NCBI GenBank assembly: GCA_022592435.1
Contig: JABYQS010000061.1
Location: 62,001 to 126,000, forward strand
Length of the DNA: 64,000 bases
Direction of reading: 5' to 3'
DNA from: Cerioporus squamosus
Lineage: Eukaryota; Basidiomycota; Agaricomycetes; Polyporales; Polyporaceae
Shown: in pieces, positions 48,872-60,453 of the stretch
Layout: each line of letters starts with the position of its first letter
Position numbering within the stretch: the stretch's first letter is position 1
The notes under the pieces: model-generated
The model's input: the letters and a program-made list of their open reading frames with translations, nothing else
What the model was told of the DNA's origin: nothing
The model's database searches: none
Made by a program: the position numbers and the translations under genes

Positions 48872-49000
48872 GAGGTGATTGTCAGGGGATACGCCGATGC
48901 ACACCTACCAATCACGCACAAAGGCCCGTGATAGGTAGACGTCCCGTTGAGCAGTCTGTGATAGGCAACGCACACCGCGATATCCCCTAACAATCACCTC
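48872..49000. mobile_element. 129-bp terminal-inverted-repeat (MITE/foldback-like) element
   Basis: Left end GAGGTGATTGTCAGGGGATA and right end TATCCCCTAACAATCACCTC are inverted repeats matching at 19 of 20 positions. An inner pair (CTACCAATCACG and CGTGATAGGTAG, 11 of 12) makes most of the element foldable. No coding capacity. I could not identify a target-site duplication. It interrupts the RSE1 relic between NNTEK and LTYYELD. Confidence 0.7.
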
Positions 49001-50573
49001 TGAAGATCACTCTGACTTGCACGATGCGATTGATCTTCGATGCGCCTCAGATGCTCACGTACTATGAATTGGACCTCGGTCTCAACCACGTCGTACGCAA
49101 GTGGAGCGGGCCAACTGACCCTCGGGCTAATCTGCTCGTCCAAGTGCCTGGAGGACAGTCGGCATCCTCGGACACCATTGAAGGACCGTCCGGCGTGTTG
49201 GTCTGCTGTGAAGATCACATAATTTACCGACATACGGATGCCCCGCAGCATCGAGTACCGATTCCTCGCCGCAACTATCCCTTCCAAGACAATGATCGCA
49301 GCCTTATTATCACGGCAGCGGTCATGCACAAGATGAAGGTACGTACAACTCTCGTCAATACACCACCCTTCTCGTATTTATTGTCGTTGCAGGGCGCCTT
49401 CTTCTTCCTGTTGCAAAGTGAAGAGGGTGATCTGTACAAAGTTACCATTGAGCATGAAGAGGCAGACGTCATAGCTCTGAAAATCAAGTACTTTGATACT
49501 GTCCCTGTGGCGACAAGCTTGTGCATCCTCAAGTCCGGATTCCTCTTCGTTGCGGCGGAGTTCGGGAACCAGTGCGTCTAGTCATGCTCTCTTGATCTTC
49601 AACTCAAAGTCCCAATACAGCCTAATACCTTGTTAGCCACTTCTATTAGTTCCTCAAATTGGGTGACGAAGGCGAGGACTTCTCCTCGACCCACTACCCG
49701 TCATATGAGATGGCGGACCCCAGTGCCCCTCTCCCACGAGTAACCTTACGCCCACGGCTCCTCGAGAACCACTCGTTGACGAGATGAAGTCACTGGACCC
49801 CATCATCGATTCCAAGATCCTCAACGTCCTTCCGGATACAGGAACTCCACAGATATTCGCTGTCTGCGGCCGGGGTGCTCGGAGCACATTCAAGACTCTG
49901 CGTCACGGCTTGGCCGTCGAGGAAGCGGTTCGCGAGGACCTGGGGACTACGCCGAAGGCACTTTGGACGACGAAGGTCAAGGAAGATGGTGAGTCGTTTG
50001 CGCTTCACCGTTACTCCCTCTGACGACAGCACCACAGATGAGCACGATGCTTACATCGTCCTCTCGTTCGTCAACCGTACGCTCGTTCTCTCCGTCGGCG
50101 AGACTATCGTAGAGGCCGAAGACACTGGTTTCCTGATCGACGTGCCGACCGTTGCCGTTCAGCAGATTGGCGCGGATGCCCTGCTGCAGGTGCATCAATA
50201 TGGTATTCGCCACATACTCGCAGACAAGCGCGTTAAGAAATGGCGGGCACCGAGTGGCAAGACGATCGTCACTGCGACAACGAACAAGCGACAGGTGGTC
50301 GTGGCGCTCAGCACTGGAGAGCTTGTCTACTTCGAGCTGGATCTGGAGGGGCAGCTCAACGAATACCAGGACCGCGGGGCTTTGGGCAGTGCTATCCTGG
50401 CATGGCGGGGCTACTACGTCCTCGTCAAGGCTGTTGTGGACGGTGATCTCTGCGAGATGTTTGCGCGGCTCCCGCCGAACAAGCAGAGTGCTATTGCCGG
50501 CGAGCTGGACCGGACGGTAGGAGAGGTCCTCAAGAAGCTGGAGCAGTTGCGGTTTCCGACCAGTGGGTTCTAG

Positions 50574-51256
50574 GAGGAGCCTTGGCCATCCCCTGCCATC
50601 CATCTTGCAGGACGCGATGTGCGAAGTGACTGTGTCCTGGCGATCCGAGATTACGTGCGGGGGCTCTTGTGCATTGTGTGCTGCTACTCTCCATAGGCCA
50701 CTTGTAGTCTTCTGCACACCCCTTGCACCTACACGTCCCTGTATCGAAGCATGCATGGTTGCACGCGCGTCGGGACGGTCTACACCAGCTGTCGAAGTGA
50801 AGACGGGAGAGGTATGTTCGTTCTTGACATCGTAGATGTCGGAACGGCTCACAGTGGTCACCCTGTGTTACCAGAATCTGTCTCCGGGGATGTTCTCAGT
50901 AATGCTTCTCGTCATCTACTTTCGTGATGATAACCGCTGACATCGAGCAAGGTCTCAAGCTCGGCTGCGCCAATCGCATATGTCAGCTGCAAGCATCGGG
51001 CTATAGTAAGGAAAGAATGATGTGCATCTTTATCTTGCCTGATGACGGTCCGCTCTAAGTGTCGCGAACCCAACTCACCGACATCCATGCAATGAGCTCG
51101 TCCTTGGCTTGTCCTACTGTTGAATCGCGGTTTGCGCAGTCGCGCTTACATGATGAGGTTAAGTAACCCCCGGTACCGGCAATGATACATGATGGAAGCT
51201 GATGGAGGATGGCGTCTTCAAATTCCGTGACTTTCGGTGTTTGCATACTGGCAGTG
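50574..51256. other. Gap between RSE1 relic and NmrA copy 3
   Basis: About 680 bp. Minus-strand 51055-51279 is open but featureless. Contains the upstream region of copy 3. Confidence 0.5.
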
Positions 51257-51263
51257 TATAAGG
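51257..51263 (+). promoter_or_regulatory. TATA box of NmrA-like copy 3
   Basis: TATAAGG 59 bp before the ATG at 51316, followed by the shared leader (GTTCTCAAGAATCAAC). Confidence 0.65.
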
Positions 51264-51315
51264 GGCCGACAGTTCTCAAGAATCAACACAGAATCAACCT
51301 CCAAGTAAACGCGAC

Positions 51316-52500
51316 ATGGCTACCAACAAACCCACTGTACTCGTCCTCGGCGGAACCGGCTACACCGGCCAAAGCGTCGTCGACGGACTCCTCAAATCCG
51401 GGAACTTCGTACGTGCACAGCTTTCATAGTAGCCGTTCTGCACAGCATCTGATGGTAGAGACATGTCCGCAGCGGGTTGTGGTCGCTGTCCGCCCGACGT
51501 CCGTGACGAAGCCCGCCACGGAGAAGTTAAAGGCTTCCGGTGTCGAGATTCGCGTCGGGACCTTGACTGACGACTACGAGAAGCTGAAGCAGCTCCTGCA
51601 CGGCGTCGACATCCTCATCAGCGCCATCGATGGCCGGGTCCTCAGCGAGCAGCGGGAGATCTTCCGCGCGGCGAAGGAGGTCGGCGTCCAGCGCATCGTC
51701 CCGTGCGACTGGGCTACCCCGGGGAAGAAGGGGGTCCGCATGCTCACTGACTTGGTACGTTGGTCCGAGTCGACATCATGCGAAGGTCAAGTTGCAGCAC
51801 TCACCTCGATCATTCCTACGGCAGAAACTCGACATCCACGAGTACCTGAAGGAGCTCGGCGTCGGGTATACAATCATCGACGTCGGCTGGTGGATGCAGC
51901 TCTTCCTCCCGTACCCCCTGCGCAGCACCGCCCCGCAGCACCTCAAGGAGATGTCCTGGTCCATCTACGGCACGGGCGAGAGCAGGAACCTGCTCACCAA
52001 CTTGCACCACATCGGCGCGTGTGTCGCGCGGATCATCGTCGACCCGCGCACGCTCAACAAGGCCGTCATCATCTGGGAGGACGAGGTGCAGCAGAAGGCC
52101 GCGCACGAGATCGGGGCGCGCGTTTCGGGCGACGAGGACGCCCTCCGAGAGAAGCGCATCTACGTGAGTGTCTCCGAGTCTCGTCCTCAAGCACGGCATG
52201 GACGCTGACTTGCTTGCGTTCCTTTAGATATCTGAGCAAGACCTTCAGCAGCAAATTGCCGAGGGCGGCGCTGGGTTGGCAAAGGACCCGACTGACCTCC
52301 AGTCGGTCTTCAAGCTCTTCGGGGGCCAGTACGCGCTCAGCATGCACTTCCTCCAGGAGAACACGCTCGAGAACGCGAAGCTCCTGGGATACCTGGACGC
52401 GCGCGAGCTCTACCCGGACATCCCTGCGCAGGCGCTGGAGGACTACGCAAAGGAGTTCTACAGCCTGCCGGAGCCTGGAGAGTATGTTGCTCGTCACTAG
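51316..52500 (+). CDS. NmrA-like/isoflavone-reductase-like protein, copy 3
   Basis: Same family and four-exon plan as copies 1, 2 and 4. MATNKPTVLVLGGTGYTGQS; VRPTSVTKPATEKLKASGVE, ILISAIDGRVLSEQREIFRA, VQRIVPCDWATPGKKGV; YLKELGVGYTIIDVGWWMQL, FLPYPLRS, SRNLLTNLHHIGACVAR, NKAVIIWEDEVQQKAAHEIG; ISEQDLQQQIAEGGAG, SMHFLQENTLENAKLLGYLD, ending SLPEPGEYVARH (TAG 52498-52500). In frame throughout, about 310 residues. Compared with copies 1 and 2 it has Trp for Phe in PCDWATPG (shared with copy 4) and Ala-Cys for Thr-Trp/Phe after HHIG, so the substrate pocket may differ. Copy 4 follows 807 bp downstream on the same strand. Confidence 0.9.
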
Positions 52501-53249
52501 GTACAGGGTGCATTTGTTGGGCATTCTGATATGTTGAGAGATCTTGTATTCGCGAGCGTGACCGTCCAAATGTACCAAGTACATAGTGAGAATGATCTTC
52601 CGAGAAGGTCTCAGCTGGCGACTAGAGTTAAACACGATTGATATGCTCAGCATAACGAAGATCTGCTTCAGAGAATATGACGCACTAGTGGAAGCAACTT
52701 GAGGTATCAGCAGCCTCCACCTCGATTATGGATTGTCGAATACGACCGGATGGAAGGGTTCGGTATTGCGACCACTCCTGGACTACTGGCACAGCCCAGA
52801 CTTGCAGTCACTGCGCTTGTTCAGTCGCCGAGTGCGAACGTCACGAAACCGCATCCGTCATTTGCATTCGTGATCGCTCGTGTCGACGTCGAGCTCGGCC
52901 CTGTTCCGTTCCATTCGAGTGCGCACATCGCACATGTTTGTCATGGTTGTCGTCATCGGGGCCCGAGCTATCATCACCATCTACCAGTGGACTAGCTGGA
53001 TGGCTTTGATCTTGTCAACCCGAACTTTTCGGACTGCCCACGCTGGGTACTACCAGCAGCTTCGTAGGATGCAAGATGGGTCCGAGGGCTCGACCCATGT
53101 CTTACCAATACCACACGTGCATCTTAACTCCGAGCGAGTCCGACAACCGGGAGTTGTGTGCGTTTTCGGGGTGCAGTGGGGTGCGAAACGAGGCCGGTTC
53201 GATGCTGGTGCTGTTTTCCGTGAAAGTCGGAGTCACTCGTTCTGCGCCG
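52501..53249. other. Gap between NmrA copies 3 and 4
   Basis: About 750 bp, no supported gene. Open frames at 52699-53254 (plus) lack features. Confidence 0.5.
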
Positions 53250-53256
53250 TATAAAA
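53250..53256 (+). promoter_or_regulatory. TATA box of NmrA-like copy 4
   Basis: TATAAAA 58 bp before the ATG at 53308; same distance as in the sister genes, but the leader sequence has diverged. Confidence 0.65.
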
Positions 53257-53307
53257 GAGTTGAGCGGACTCACTGGAGCATACAGAGATCCGATTATTGC
53301 ACACAAT

Positions 53308-54489
53308 ATGGCCAGCGACAAACCCCTCGTCCTCGTCCTCGGCGCGACCGGCCACACCGGCCAAAGCATCGTCGACGGACTCGTGAAGTCTGGCAACTTC
53401 GTACGTGCACAGCTTTGTCTCCCCTGCACAGCATCTGACAGTAGATTGGATGATAACCAGCGCGTTGCAGCGCTCGTGCGTGCGCAGACCGTGACGAAGC
53501 CCATCACCGACAAGCTGAAGGCTTCCGGAGTCGAAATCCGCGTCGGGACCTTGACTGACGAATACGAGAAGCTCAAGGAGTACGTCCGAGGCGTCAGCGT
53601 CCTCATCAGCGCCGTGAATGCGCGGGTCGTCGGCCAGCAGCTGGAGATCTTCCGCGCGGCGAAGGAGGCCGGCGTCGAACGCGTCATCCCGTGCGACTGG
53701 GCCACCCCGGGGGAGAAGGGCGTCCGGGTCCTCTCTGACGGCGTACGTTGTTCAACCTTTCCCTGTGTCATACGAGGGCGCAGCACTCACCACGAGTCGT
53801 TCCTCGCGCAGAAATTCGACATACGCGAGTACCTCAAGCAGCTCGGCGTCGGGTACACGATCATCGACGTCGGCTGGTGGATGCAATTCTACCTCCCGCT
53901 CCCCCTGCGCAGCGCCGTCCCGCCGGAAGTCAAGGCTATGACATGGGCTATCCACGGCACGGGCGAGAGCAAGAACTTGCTCACCAACTTGCACCACATC
54001 GGCACGTGGGTCGCGAGGATCATCGCTGACCCGCGCACGCTCAACAAGTATGTCATCATCTGGGAGGACGTTGTGAAGCAGAAGGACGCACACGAGATCG
54101 GTGCGCGTGTCTCGGGGGATGGAGACGCGCTCAGAGCGAAGCGCATCCAGGTGCGTATCTGACTGTCGTGTCGAGCAATTGACGAGAAGGTTGTTGACTT
54201 GTTGCGTTGCCCACAGGTATCCGAGGAGGACATCGAGAAGCAGATCGCCCACGGCCGAGTGCTGTATGCACAGAACCCGACGGACTACATGTCGAGCATC
54301 CCATTGATCTGGGGCCAGTACATGAAGAGCATCCACTTCCTCCAGGAGAACACGCTCGAGAACGCGAAGCGTCTCGGGTACTTGGACGCGCGCGAGCTCT
54401 ATCCCGACATCCCCGCGCAGTCGCTCGAGGAATTTGCGAAGGAATTCTACAGTCTTCCGGAGCCTGGAGTGGAATACATGCGCGAGTAG
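53308..54489 (+). CDS. NmrA-like/isoflavone-reductase-like protein, copy 4
   Basis: The most divergent of the four copies. MASDKPLVLVLGATGHTGQS has Ala for Gly in the cofactor loop (GATGHTG), which is still compatible with NAD(P) binding. Exon 2: VRAQTVTKPITDKLKASGVE, VGQQLEIFRAAKEAGVERVI, PCDWATPGEKGV. Exon 3: YLKQLGVGYTIIDVGWWMQF, LPLPLRS, SKNLLTNLHHIGTWVAR, NKYVIIWEDVVKQKDAHEIG. Exon 4: VSEEDIEKQIAHGRVLY, MKSIHFLQENTLENAKRLGY, ending SLPEPGVEYMRE (TAG 54487-54489). In frame across all junctions, about 310 residues. VRAQTVTKP replaces the VRPTSVTKP of the other three next to the nucleotide-binding fold. Confidence 0.9.
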
Positions 54490-55520
54490 AGGATGCAGGG
54501 CTGGTGTGCGTCCTTGATGTGTCGCATGAGGAGCTCCTACCTGGAATTCTCCTGTTAGTTTGGTGTAGAAGTTATATGTGCATTGCAACATGCCTAGCGT
54601 GCTTACCAGCTTATGCCAATGTCACCTGCTTTGTAAAAGTGCATGTAGCACCCCATCGCGAAGGGTTCATCCAGTCTGCCGTGGTAGTTATGGTATCATC
54701 CTCGTCCCCGGGACTCAAACCTGGAAGAGTTTATGCCAGCAGGCACACGTAAGCTGAGGTAGGCAGGTGAGTACGCCGTTGTGTGCACAGATAGAAGACA
54801 AGACTAACCTTAGTTCGGAATCAAGGGCACCCACTTAACACCGACTGCAGAACGTGAGAGCATGGACGTAGACCTGTGGACCGGGCCCGATGTATACGTG
54901 GAGATGGTGCAGGCCGTACCAACAAACTAAGTAAGAATGTCCACACGACGAGCCGATGATAACCAGCGCAATAGCAAAGCAAAAGAAATCACATATCTAT
55001 GTAGGACATAGCACAGTAATAAGTTACAATTCATACAAGGGTAAGTCTTACGGATGCGACGTCGGCGACATGAGTCACGGAACGTACGGAGGCAAAGTGT
55101 CCGCAACGCTGAGCAGCGACGGCGAGTAGCGCGTCCCAGGCACAACGAGGCGCTCCGTCGGGGTCAGCACGATCACATGCTGGCGCTTCGGGGCTGCGCG
55201 ACTGGCCGCGGGAGTGCGCCCCAACCGAGTATGCGGAGGACGTCTCCAAATTGTCGAGCACAGCGTGTATGCGCGGGGTGCGCGGGTCGTCGAACTCTTG
55301 GGTATGAGCGATCTGGGTGGCAGTTGGCGGATCGGAAACATGGTCAGTTTGTTCAGCACGTACACGTTCAATCAATCGATAACCTCAAAGAACACGTACG
55401 CATTGAGTACAGCAGTATAGTATGGGTACAGTTCCGTCCAGATTACAGCAACTAGGGATACATCAGTCCAGATCGGGATCAAGTCGAACGAAAGAACATC
55501 ATGAGCTTGCAAGCCAAGGC
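54490..55520. other. Gap with possible minus-strand coding remnant at 55075-55371
   Basis: About 1 kb. On the minus strand 55371-55075 one frame ends HVIVLTPTERLVVPGTRYS then LLSVADTLPPYVP and a stop, and the overlapping frame reads FDDPRTPRIHAVLDNLETSS. Both look protein-like, as in a frameshifted or multi-exon gene end, but no family is recognisable. A short region at 54690-54720 resembles half a tRNA but does not fold into one. Confidence 0.3.
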
Positions 55521-56824
55521 TCAGCGCATGCCATGGTCCGGGTTGGACGCAAGCCAGCCCCGCAGCTCCCGCACGAGCTTCTTCGCGGAGACCTCGAGCG
55601 TCTCTTCCCTCGTCCTCGGGATCTCGACGATCTTCCTCTTGGACTGCCGCGTTGTGAGCGCTATGCCGACGGCTCTCGGGGAGTAGGACGCTGAAAGCGC
55701 AGCGAACGGGAGCGGGGGTGCTGCGCTCCGACTGAAGCCGCCACTCCGACTGCTGCTGGCGTCGGTCTTCCAGCTGACTGTCTTCTTGGAGTGTGTCGGC
55801 GTCGTCGGCGTCGCAGGTGCGGATGCGACTTGGGTGATGCCGGAGGTGGAGGGGACAGAAATGACGCCCTCTCGGATGCCGTAGTGGCGGATGAGGTCCT
55901 CGAGGCGCGCTCGGGGCTGCATGAGGTCGAAGAGGTCCTTGAAACTCTCTTCCCGCTCGAGGTGGAGCGCGCTGTCGTCGGTCCACACGTCCTCGCGGAC
56001 CTTGAGCGCGATGAAGAGATCGAGGACTCGTGTTTCGCGCTGTACGGACTGTGCTGGGGGGAGGGATGAAGACGATGCTGATTCGGAAGCAGAGGATGAC
56101 CCATGTGGGAAGGGGTCGGAGGTGTAGGGAGAGCGTATGAGGGAGGCGTAAGCGGGCAGGTATGTGGAACGCAAGACGTGCATACATGCTGTGGGATGAC
56201 GTCAGTACGCATACGGATGGACCAGGAATACCGGCGCAACAGGTCATGTCACTTCGCATCTGCATCACTTGAAGAGAGGAACGTCCGGACACCTAGGAAA
56301 GCTCGACATGGAGAGCAGATTCAACGTCCCAGTCTGGAGAGAGTGACTTCCATGGCTTTCGCATGTCACTATTGCCGTCCTCTTGTCATCTTCGACAGCA
56401 GCCCGCACATAGCAGAGGGTGGTTAGCCCCTTTCGATTGCCAATCTCGGACACAGTTCTCCATGAAGCCCCTCTCTGAGTCCCAGGGTACAGTGGGTGGA
56501 TCACTCAACCCCGAACTAGCAAACTGGAAAACAGTGATGGGAGGAGGTAGGGGAGAGAAGCAGATAAGGAGACTCACCGATGTATACAGATCGATTCACG
56601 AGGCGCAAGCTCATCGTCAACCAATAGAGCACCTTGCGCTGCTTCTGCACGCGTCCGGTCGAAAACGTCTCATAGACGATCCGCAGCAGTATATGGGGCG
56701 GTAAGGTGCTGAGCGTGGGAGGAGCACGGCTCTGTGTCGGGAAGGGCGGCGGGCTGATGGGGCCAGCCTCGACATAGGGAGGAGGAGGGGGTAGCATCAG
56801 AGACTTCTCGTCGAGGATGACCAT
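55521..56824 (-). CDS. F-box-like hypothetical protein of basidiomycetes
   Basis: Two exons join cleanly: 56824-56578 and 56188-55521, with a 389-bp intron (GTGAGT donor, CACAG acceptor) and frame kept across a split codon (YI-A-CMHVLRSTYLP). Exon 1 begins MVILDEKSLMLPPPPPYVEA, followed by LSTLPPHILLRIVYETF, an F-box-like helix pair, then WLTMSLRLVNRSVYIA. Exon 2 has ETRVLDLFIALKVREDVWTD, then LFDLMQPRARLEDLIRHYGI, a Ser/Pro/Thr-rich region with SKKTVSWKTDASSSRSGG, and ends VRELRGWLASNPDHGMR. About 300 residues. If the F-box reading is right it would recruit substrates to an SCF ubiquitin ligase, but no substrate-binding repeat is visible. Function unknown. Confidence 0.65.
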
Positions 56825-57635
56825 GTCGGTCGAAGAAGAGGCGAGCGGTATTTATCGCAGGTGTGGGGAATGCGCGGGCAGCGAAGTACTTGTGACCGAT
56901 TTGCGACAGATATCGGTTTCTGGCGCTGCGCAGCCGGCTGGGATCAATAGCCAGAGCTTGTCGAGCGTTCAAAGTAGCTGCGGGATGCGTGTATGAGACA
57001 AGAGACGCACCGTCCTCGAGATCGATGTCGGCGACGGGCCTGAGAGCCTCAGCGGAGCGGGCCAGGCTTCCGTCAAGCCAGGATCCGGGAACTATGCCAC
57101 GCGGGGGAAGTACTGAGCACCTGGATTGCTGCGCGGTCAGCGGTGTGGACGGCGCAGTCCTCACCTTCGGCGTCGTGGTTGGCGTCGTGCACACCGCAAA
57201 TGACGTCCCCGACGACGTCGTCGACAGTGCCGACGCCGTCGGGCCGCGTTGAATTGATGCGGAGTATGTCGGAGTTATGCTACAGTCGGCCGCACAATGA
57301 AGCGGAGCTCATGTTTCAGTTGGTCTTGACGCCAGTCCGCCGCTTCTGGCAGATCAGTGATTCTGCACCCCTTCATACAGCTTTCCCCCCTTCTGTCCTC
57401 TTCCTCAACATCTCCAGCCTCACCGTCCTCATTGACAACTATATCGTATGTACGCCGACGTGCCTGCACGCATGAGGACTGACGTTGCGCGCAGAAAGCG
57501 TCGAACCAACGCGTTTTACACGTTCCCACTCTAGTCGGTGTCCGAAGTCCGTCGGAACGAAGACCCGGAACACCCCTTCGCTGGTTGGTTCCCAACCCCC
57601 ACGACGACGCCCTCCATCCCGTCCCACACCGATTC
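56825..57635. other. Divergent spacer between F-box-like gene and OTU gene
   Basis: About 810 bp. Open frames on both strands at 56980-57250 (minus: GIVPGSWLDGSLARSAEALR) read like protein, but I find no start, end or consistent splicing. Otherwise promoter DNA for two diverging genes. Confidence 0.4.
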
Positions 57636-59698
57636 ATGGGCCACACCAGACGCAAGAATGCCAGACCAGCACCTCAGAGTATGTCCGCGTGTGTCGCGGC
57701 CGTTGCGAGAGAGCTGATCTTGTCTCAGTGCGGTCTCGCACGACGAGGAGCAAGGGCAAGGTGAGCCGCCAGATCGTTATCGTCTTGCGCACGTTTTTAC
57801 TGATGTCCACAAGCCCATCGTGACCAACCCCGAAGAGAACAGCCAGATGCTCAACGCTCAGTTGCGCGAGCTTGGTCTCTATGCTGCCCACACCGTCGGC
57901 GACGGCAACTGCCTGTTCCGTGCCCTGTCAGACCAGCTGTACGGCACCCCGACACATCACTTGAAGCTCAGAGCAGATATCTGCAACTGGATCGAGCAGC
58001 ACAAGGAGCGCTATGCACCTTTCGTCGAGGACGAACGTGGCCTCGATCATCATCTGTCGTGTATGCGACAACAAGGTGAGTATATGCCTCGTCCATATAT
58101 CGAGTCTCGCCTGTGCAAAGGGTTACCTCCGACTTGTGGAGGTGCATTGCTATTCAAATCGGAGTTTCTCCTTCGTCGCGCAAACTTTCCAATGCTTTGC
58201 CTGTAATTGTTGTACCGTGATGGGCTCTGCCTAAGTCGCTGGGGACAGTCGCCTTAAGTGACCAGCTTCAATGTGGTAGCTGGCGGAGATGGTGGAAGCG
58301 CACTGCCCCAGTGGGCTTACACCCGTTATCCCCACATGTGCGGTGGATGACGAGCGATGCGGGCAGCGCTTTGAACAGCATGATCGGGGCGAACGTTGGC
58401 AATGACTGCCGCCCTGCTCTTCAGTTTCACTGTCACTGTCGTATAACTACGCTGCCAGTGATCACGTCGAAAGTCCTTCATACTAACGCAATGTTATCGA
58501 TGCAGCGACATACGGCGGACACCTCGAGTTGTCTGCGTTCGCCCATATGACGAAGAGGAACGTCAAGGTTATTCAACCTGGCCTCGTGTACGTCATCGAA
58601 TGGGCGGCTGGCGGAGACTTCGATGAGGCTTCAGAGGCGCAGAACGACGACTCGAATACCGATGATCGTGAGAAGCGACGTCAGCGGAGAGAACGTCGGC
58701 GCAGCGAGGCGGAGATGAGTGCCGAGGACACGGAGCCTTCAACGGCTACGGGAACCGTCTACGTCGCGTATGTGTCTCCCACAGCTCTCACATAGGCTAG
58801 CATTTGACTGTGGCGCAGCTACCACGACTGGGAGCATTTCTCCTCAATCAGGAACCTCAGAGGACCTCATACTGGCCTTCCTAATATCGTTGAGGCGCCA
58901 GCACCCGACGCGTTCGCGCCTCCTTCGCCTGTGTCTAAGAAGCCACCCTCAAAGACGAGAGCGAAGCCCGTGAGGCCGCCCAAGAGGGAGACGAAGAAGA
59001 CAGCCGTGTCTGCCCTTGTAGACGGGGAAGATTCGACGCCTTGTACGCCTTCTCAGATCCCCTTGCCAGGCTCGGCTTCTCCATCTCCCCCACCGTCATC
59101 CGCCCCATCCTCTCGAGCCTCTGCCTTCCCTTCCGCGTCGCTGTTGGAGCCGGGATCCTATCGATCTCCGAAGCGCACCTTCGACGAATCGTCCGCGTCT
59201 TCTCAGATGTCGGAAAGTTCGCAGAGCGCTGCCAAGCGGGCGAAGAGCAATTCACGCGCGACCTCCACCTCAAGGACACTTAACGCCGATGACACTACAT
59301 TGCCTATATCGGAGGACAAGAATATGAGCGTCGTTGCTGAAGACCTCGACACACCCGACCTGTCAGCGTCGGCTTCGTCTCCTGAGTCAGTGAGCTCGTT
59401 ATCGTCCATGTCCTCCCCCGAGCCTACTCCACCGCCTGAGCCGGAGAAACGCCTGACTCGTCGCCAGCGTAAGGCTCTCGGGTTACCGAAGCCGAGGCCT
59501 GCTCTTGTGGCGAGTACCTCGGCAAGAACTACCCGGAGCGCGGGCAAGATCGTCATCCCAGGCGGGAAGTGCCAGAAGGCATCGAGCAGGGCGGGTGTGG
59601 CGGACGGCTCCGAGGATGATCCCGATGCGAACGCGGAGTGGCGGAAGAACGGGACAGGACGCTTGGACGTCCGGGGGTTCAGAGAGCTGAAGATCTAG
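57636..59698 (+). CDS. OTU-domain deubiquitinase (OTUD3-like)
   Basis: Cysteine protease that cleaves ubiquitin chains. It starts MGHTRRKNARPAPQ; two short introns lead to RSRTTRSKGK and PIVTNPEENSQMLNAQLREL. The OTU core is YAAHTVGDGNCLFRALSDQL (catalytic Asp and Cys in DGNC), then HHLKLRADICNWIEQHKERY and LDHHLSCMRQQ. A 430-bp intron (58076-58505) separates this from ATYGGHLELSAFAHMTKRNV, the glycine and substrate-loop segment, then VIQPGLVYVIEW. The catalytic His is in YHDWEHFSSIRNLRG. The C-terminal half is disordered, Ser/Pro-rich with Lys clusters (KPVRPPKRETKKTAV, KRLTRRQRKALGLPKPRPAL), ending DVRGFRELKI. About 500 residues. The OTUD3 label rests on the core and tail style. Confidence 0.88.
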
Positions 59699-60453
59699 AG
59701 CGCGTTGACCGCGTCCATCACCATTTCCATCCTCATCTCATCGTCGGCATCTTCGGACTTGGCATCTCTTCATCATTGGTCTATCGTGTCTTTTGCATCC
59801 CCCGTCTCTCCTCCACATCCCAGTCAATCTTGGATACCCTCGCACAAGCACAAGCAAGTCACTCGTCCCTGTCGTCGCATCGTGTTATCGCTATTCCTTG
59901 GATCTCCGTGTATCAACAGCGTCTCCCCTCTCCTCTCTGGTTCTTCCCGGTCCTCAACATCGTCATCTTGCATACCGTGTCCCATCTCATGTGACGCCTC
60001 GGAGTAGTAACGACGTCTCTGTCCCATGTCTTCATGTCTCATCTACGCGCCCCACTATCCGCCATGGACATTGAATGACTTTTCGTCGTACATCGTGCTC
60101 GCTTACTCTTATTGTCTCAACCGTATTGCACGCAATCTGCATCATCGTGATACCTGAGGCTGATGGCCTATGCTCCACACATACATACGCATGTCAAATA
60201 CGAACAGTGCACCGCACCGCATCCATCGCTCTGTCATGCAAACTTAGGTTGTAGCTATGTAGGTTTCCGGCCTGAATACACATAGAACGTCATCCAGTTC
60301 TCTCATTCGCCACACCTCTGGCGATGGGAGCTTCGTTGCGCTCGGCCCGGAAGATTTGACTCAGGTGAGTTCAATCGATTGCTGCCACTGGATGATTGTG
60401 CGCGGATACGTTGTTCTAGGACCGCCAAGTCTACCGACGAGCAAGCGAGTGAA
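59699..60453. other. 3' flank of OTU gene and SDR promoter
   Basis: About 750 bp. No supported gene; pyrimidine-rich on the plus strand near 59700-60070, as in 3' UTRs here. Confidence 0.5.

Larger units (their letters stand above)
47845..50573 (+). pseudogene. Decayed, internally deleted copy of splicing factor 3b subunit 3 (SF3B3/Rse1)
   Basis: The family member is a U2 snRNP WD40-like scaffold of about 1,200 residues. Here the start MHLYNFALQAPTAIPQAIVG is intact through RSLVPFCLTGGSK. Then about 350 bp of foreign-looking DNA replaces a normal short intron. IVILEYDPKTNTFVKVHQET resumes, but the preceding YTIIGSDS segment is one base out of frame (near 48450). After DPTGVAFNNTEK comes a 129-bp inverted-repeat element (48872-49000), then [17 protein letters not shown]. 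At about 49765-49775 a one-base loss precedes [11 protein letters not shown]. The text runs to [12 protein letters not shown] and jumps directly to [20 protein letters not shown], the last 60 residues of the family, so roughly 500-570 central residues are missing. It ends RFPTSGF with TAG. Cannot encode a working Rse1; an intact essential copy must exist elsewhere. Confidence 0.85.

Noticed and set aside
51209..52537. 442-residue plus-strand open frame across NmrA copy 3
   Set aside because: It reads through the introns in the wrong frame; the spliced NmrA model explains the DNA.
54660..54760. tRNA-like sequence (minus strand CCAGGTTTGAGTCCCGG resembling a T arm)
   Set aside because: No matching acceptor, D or anticodon stems could be built on either strand; at most a degenerate tRNA fragment.
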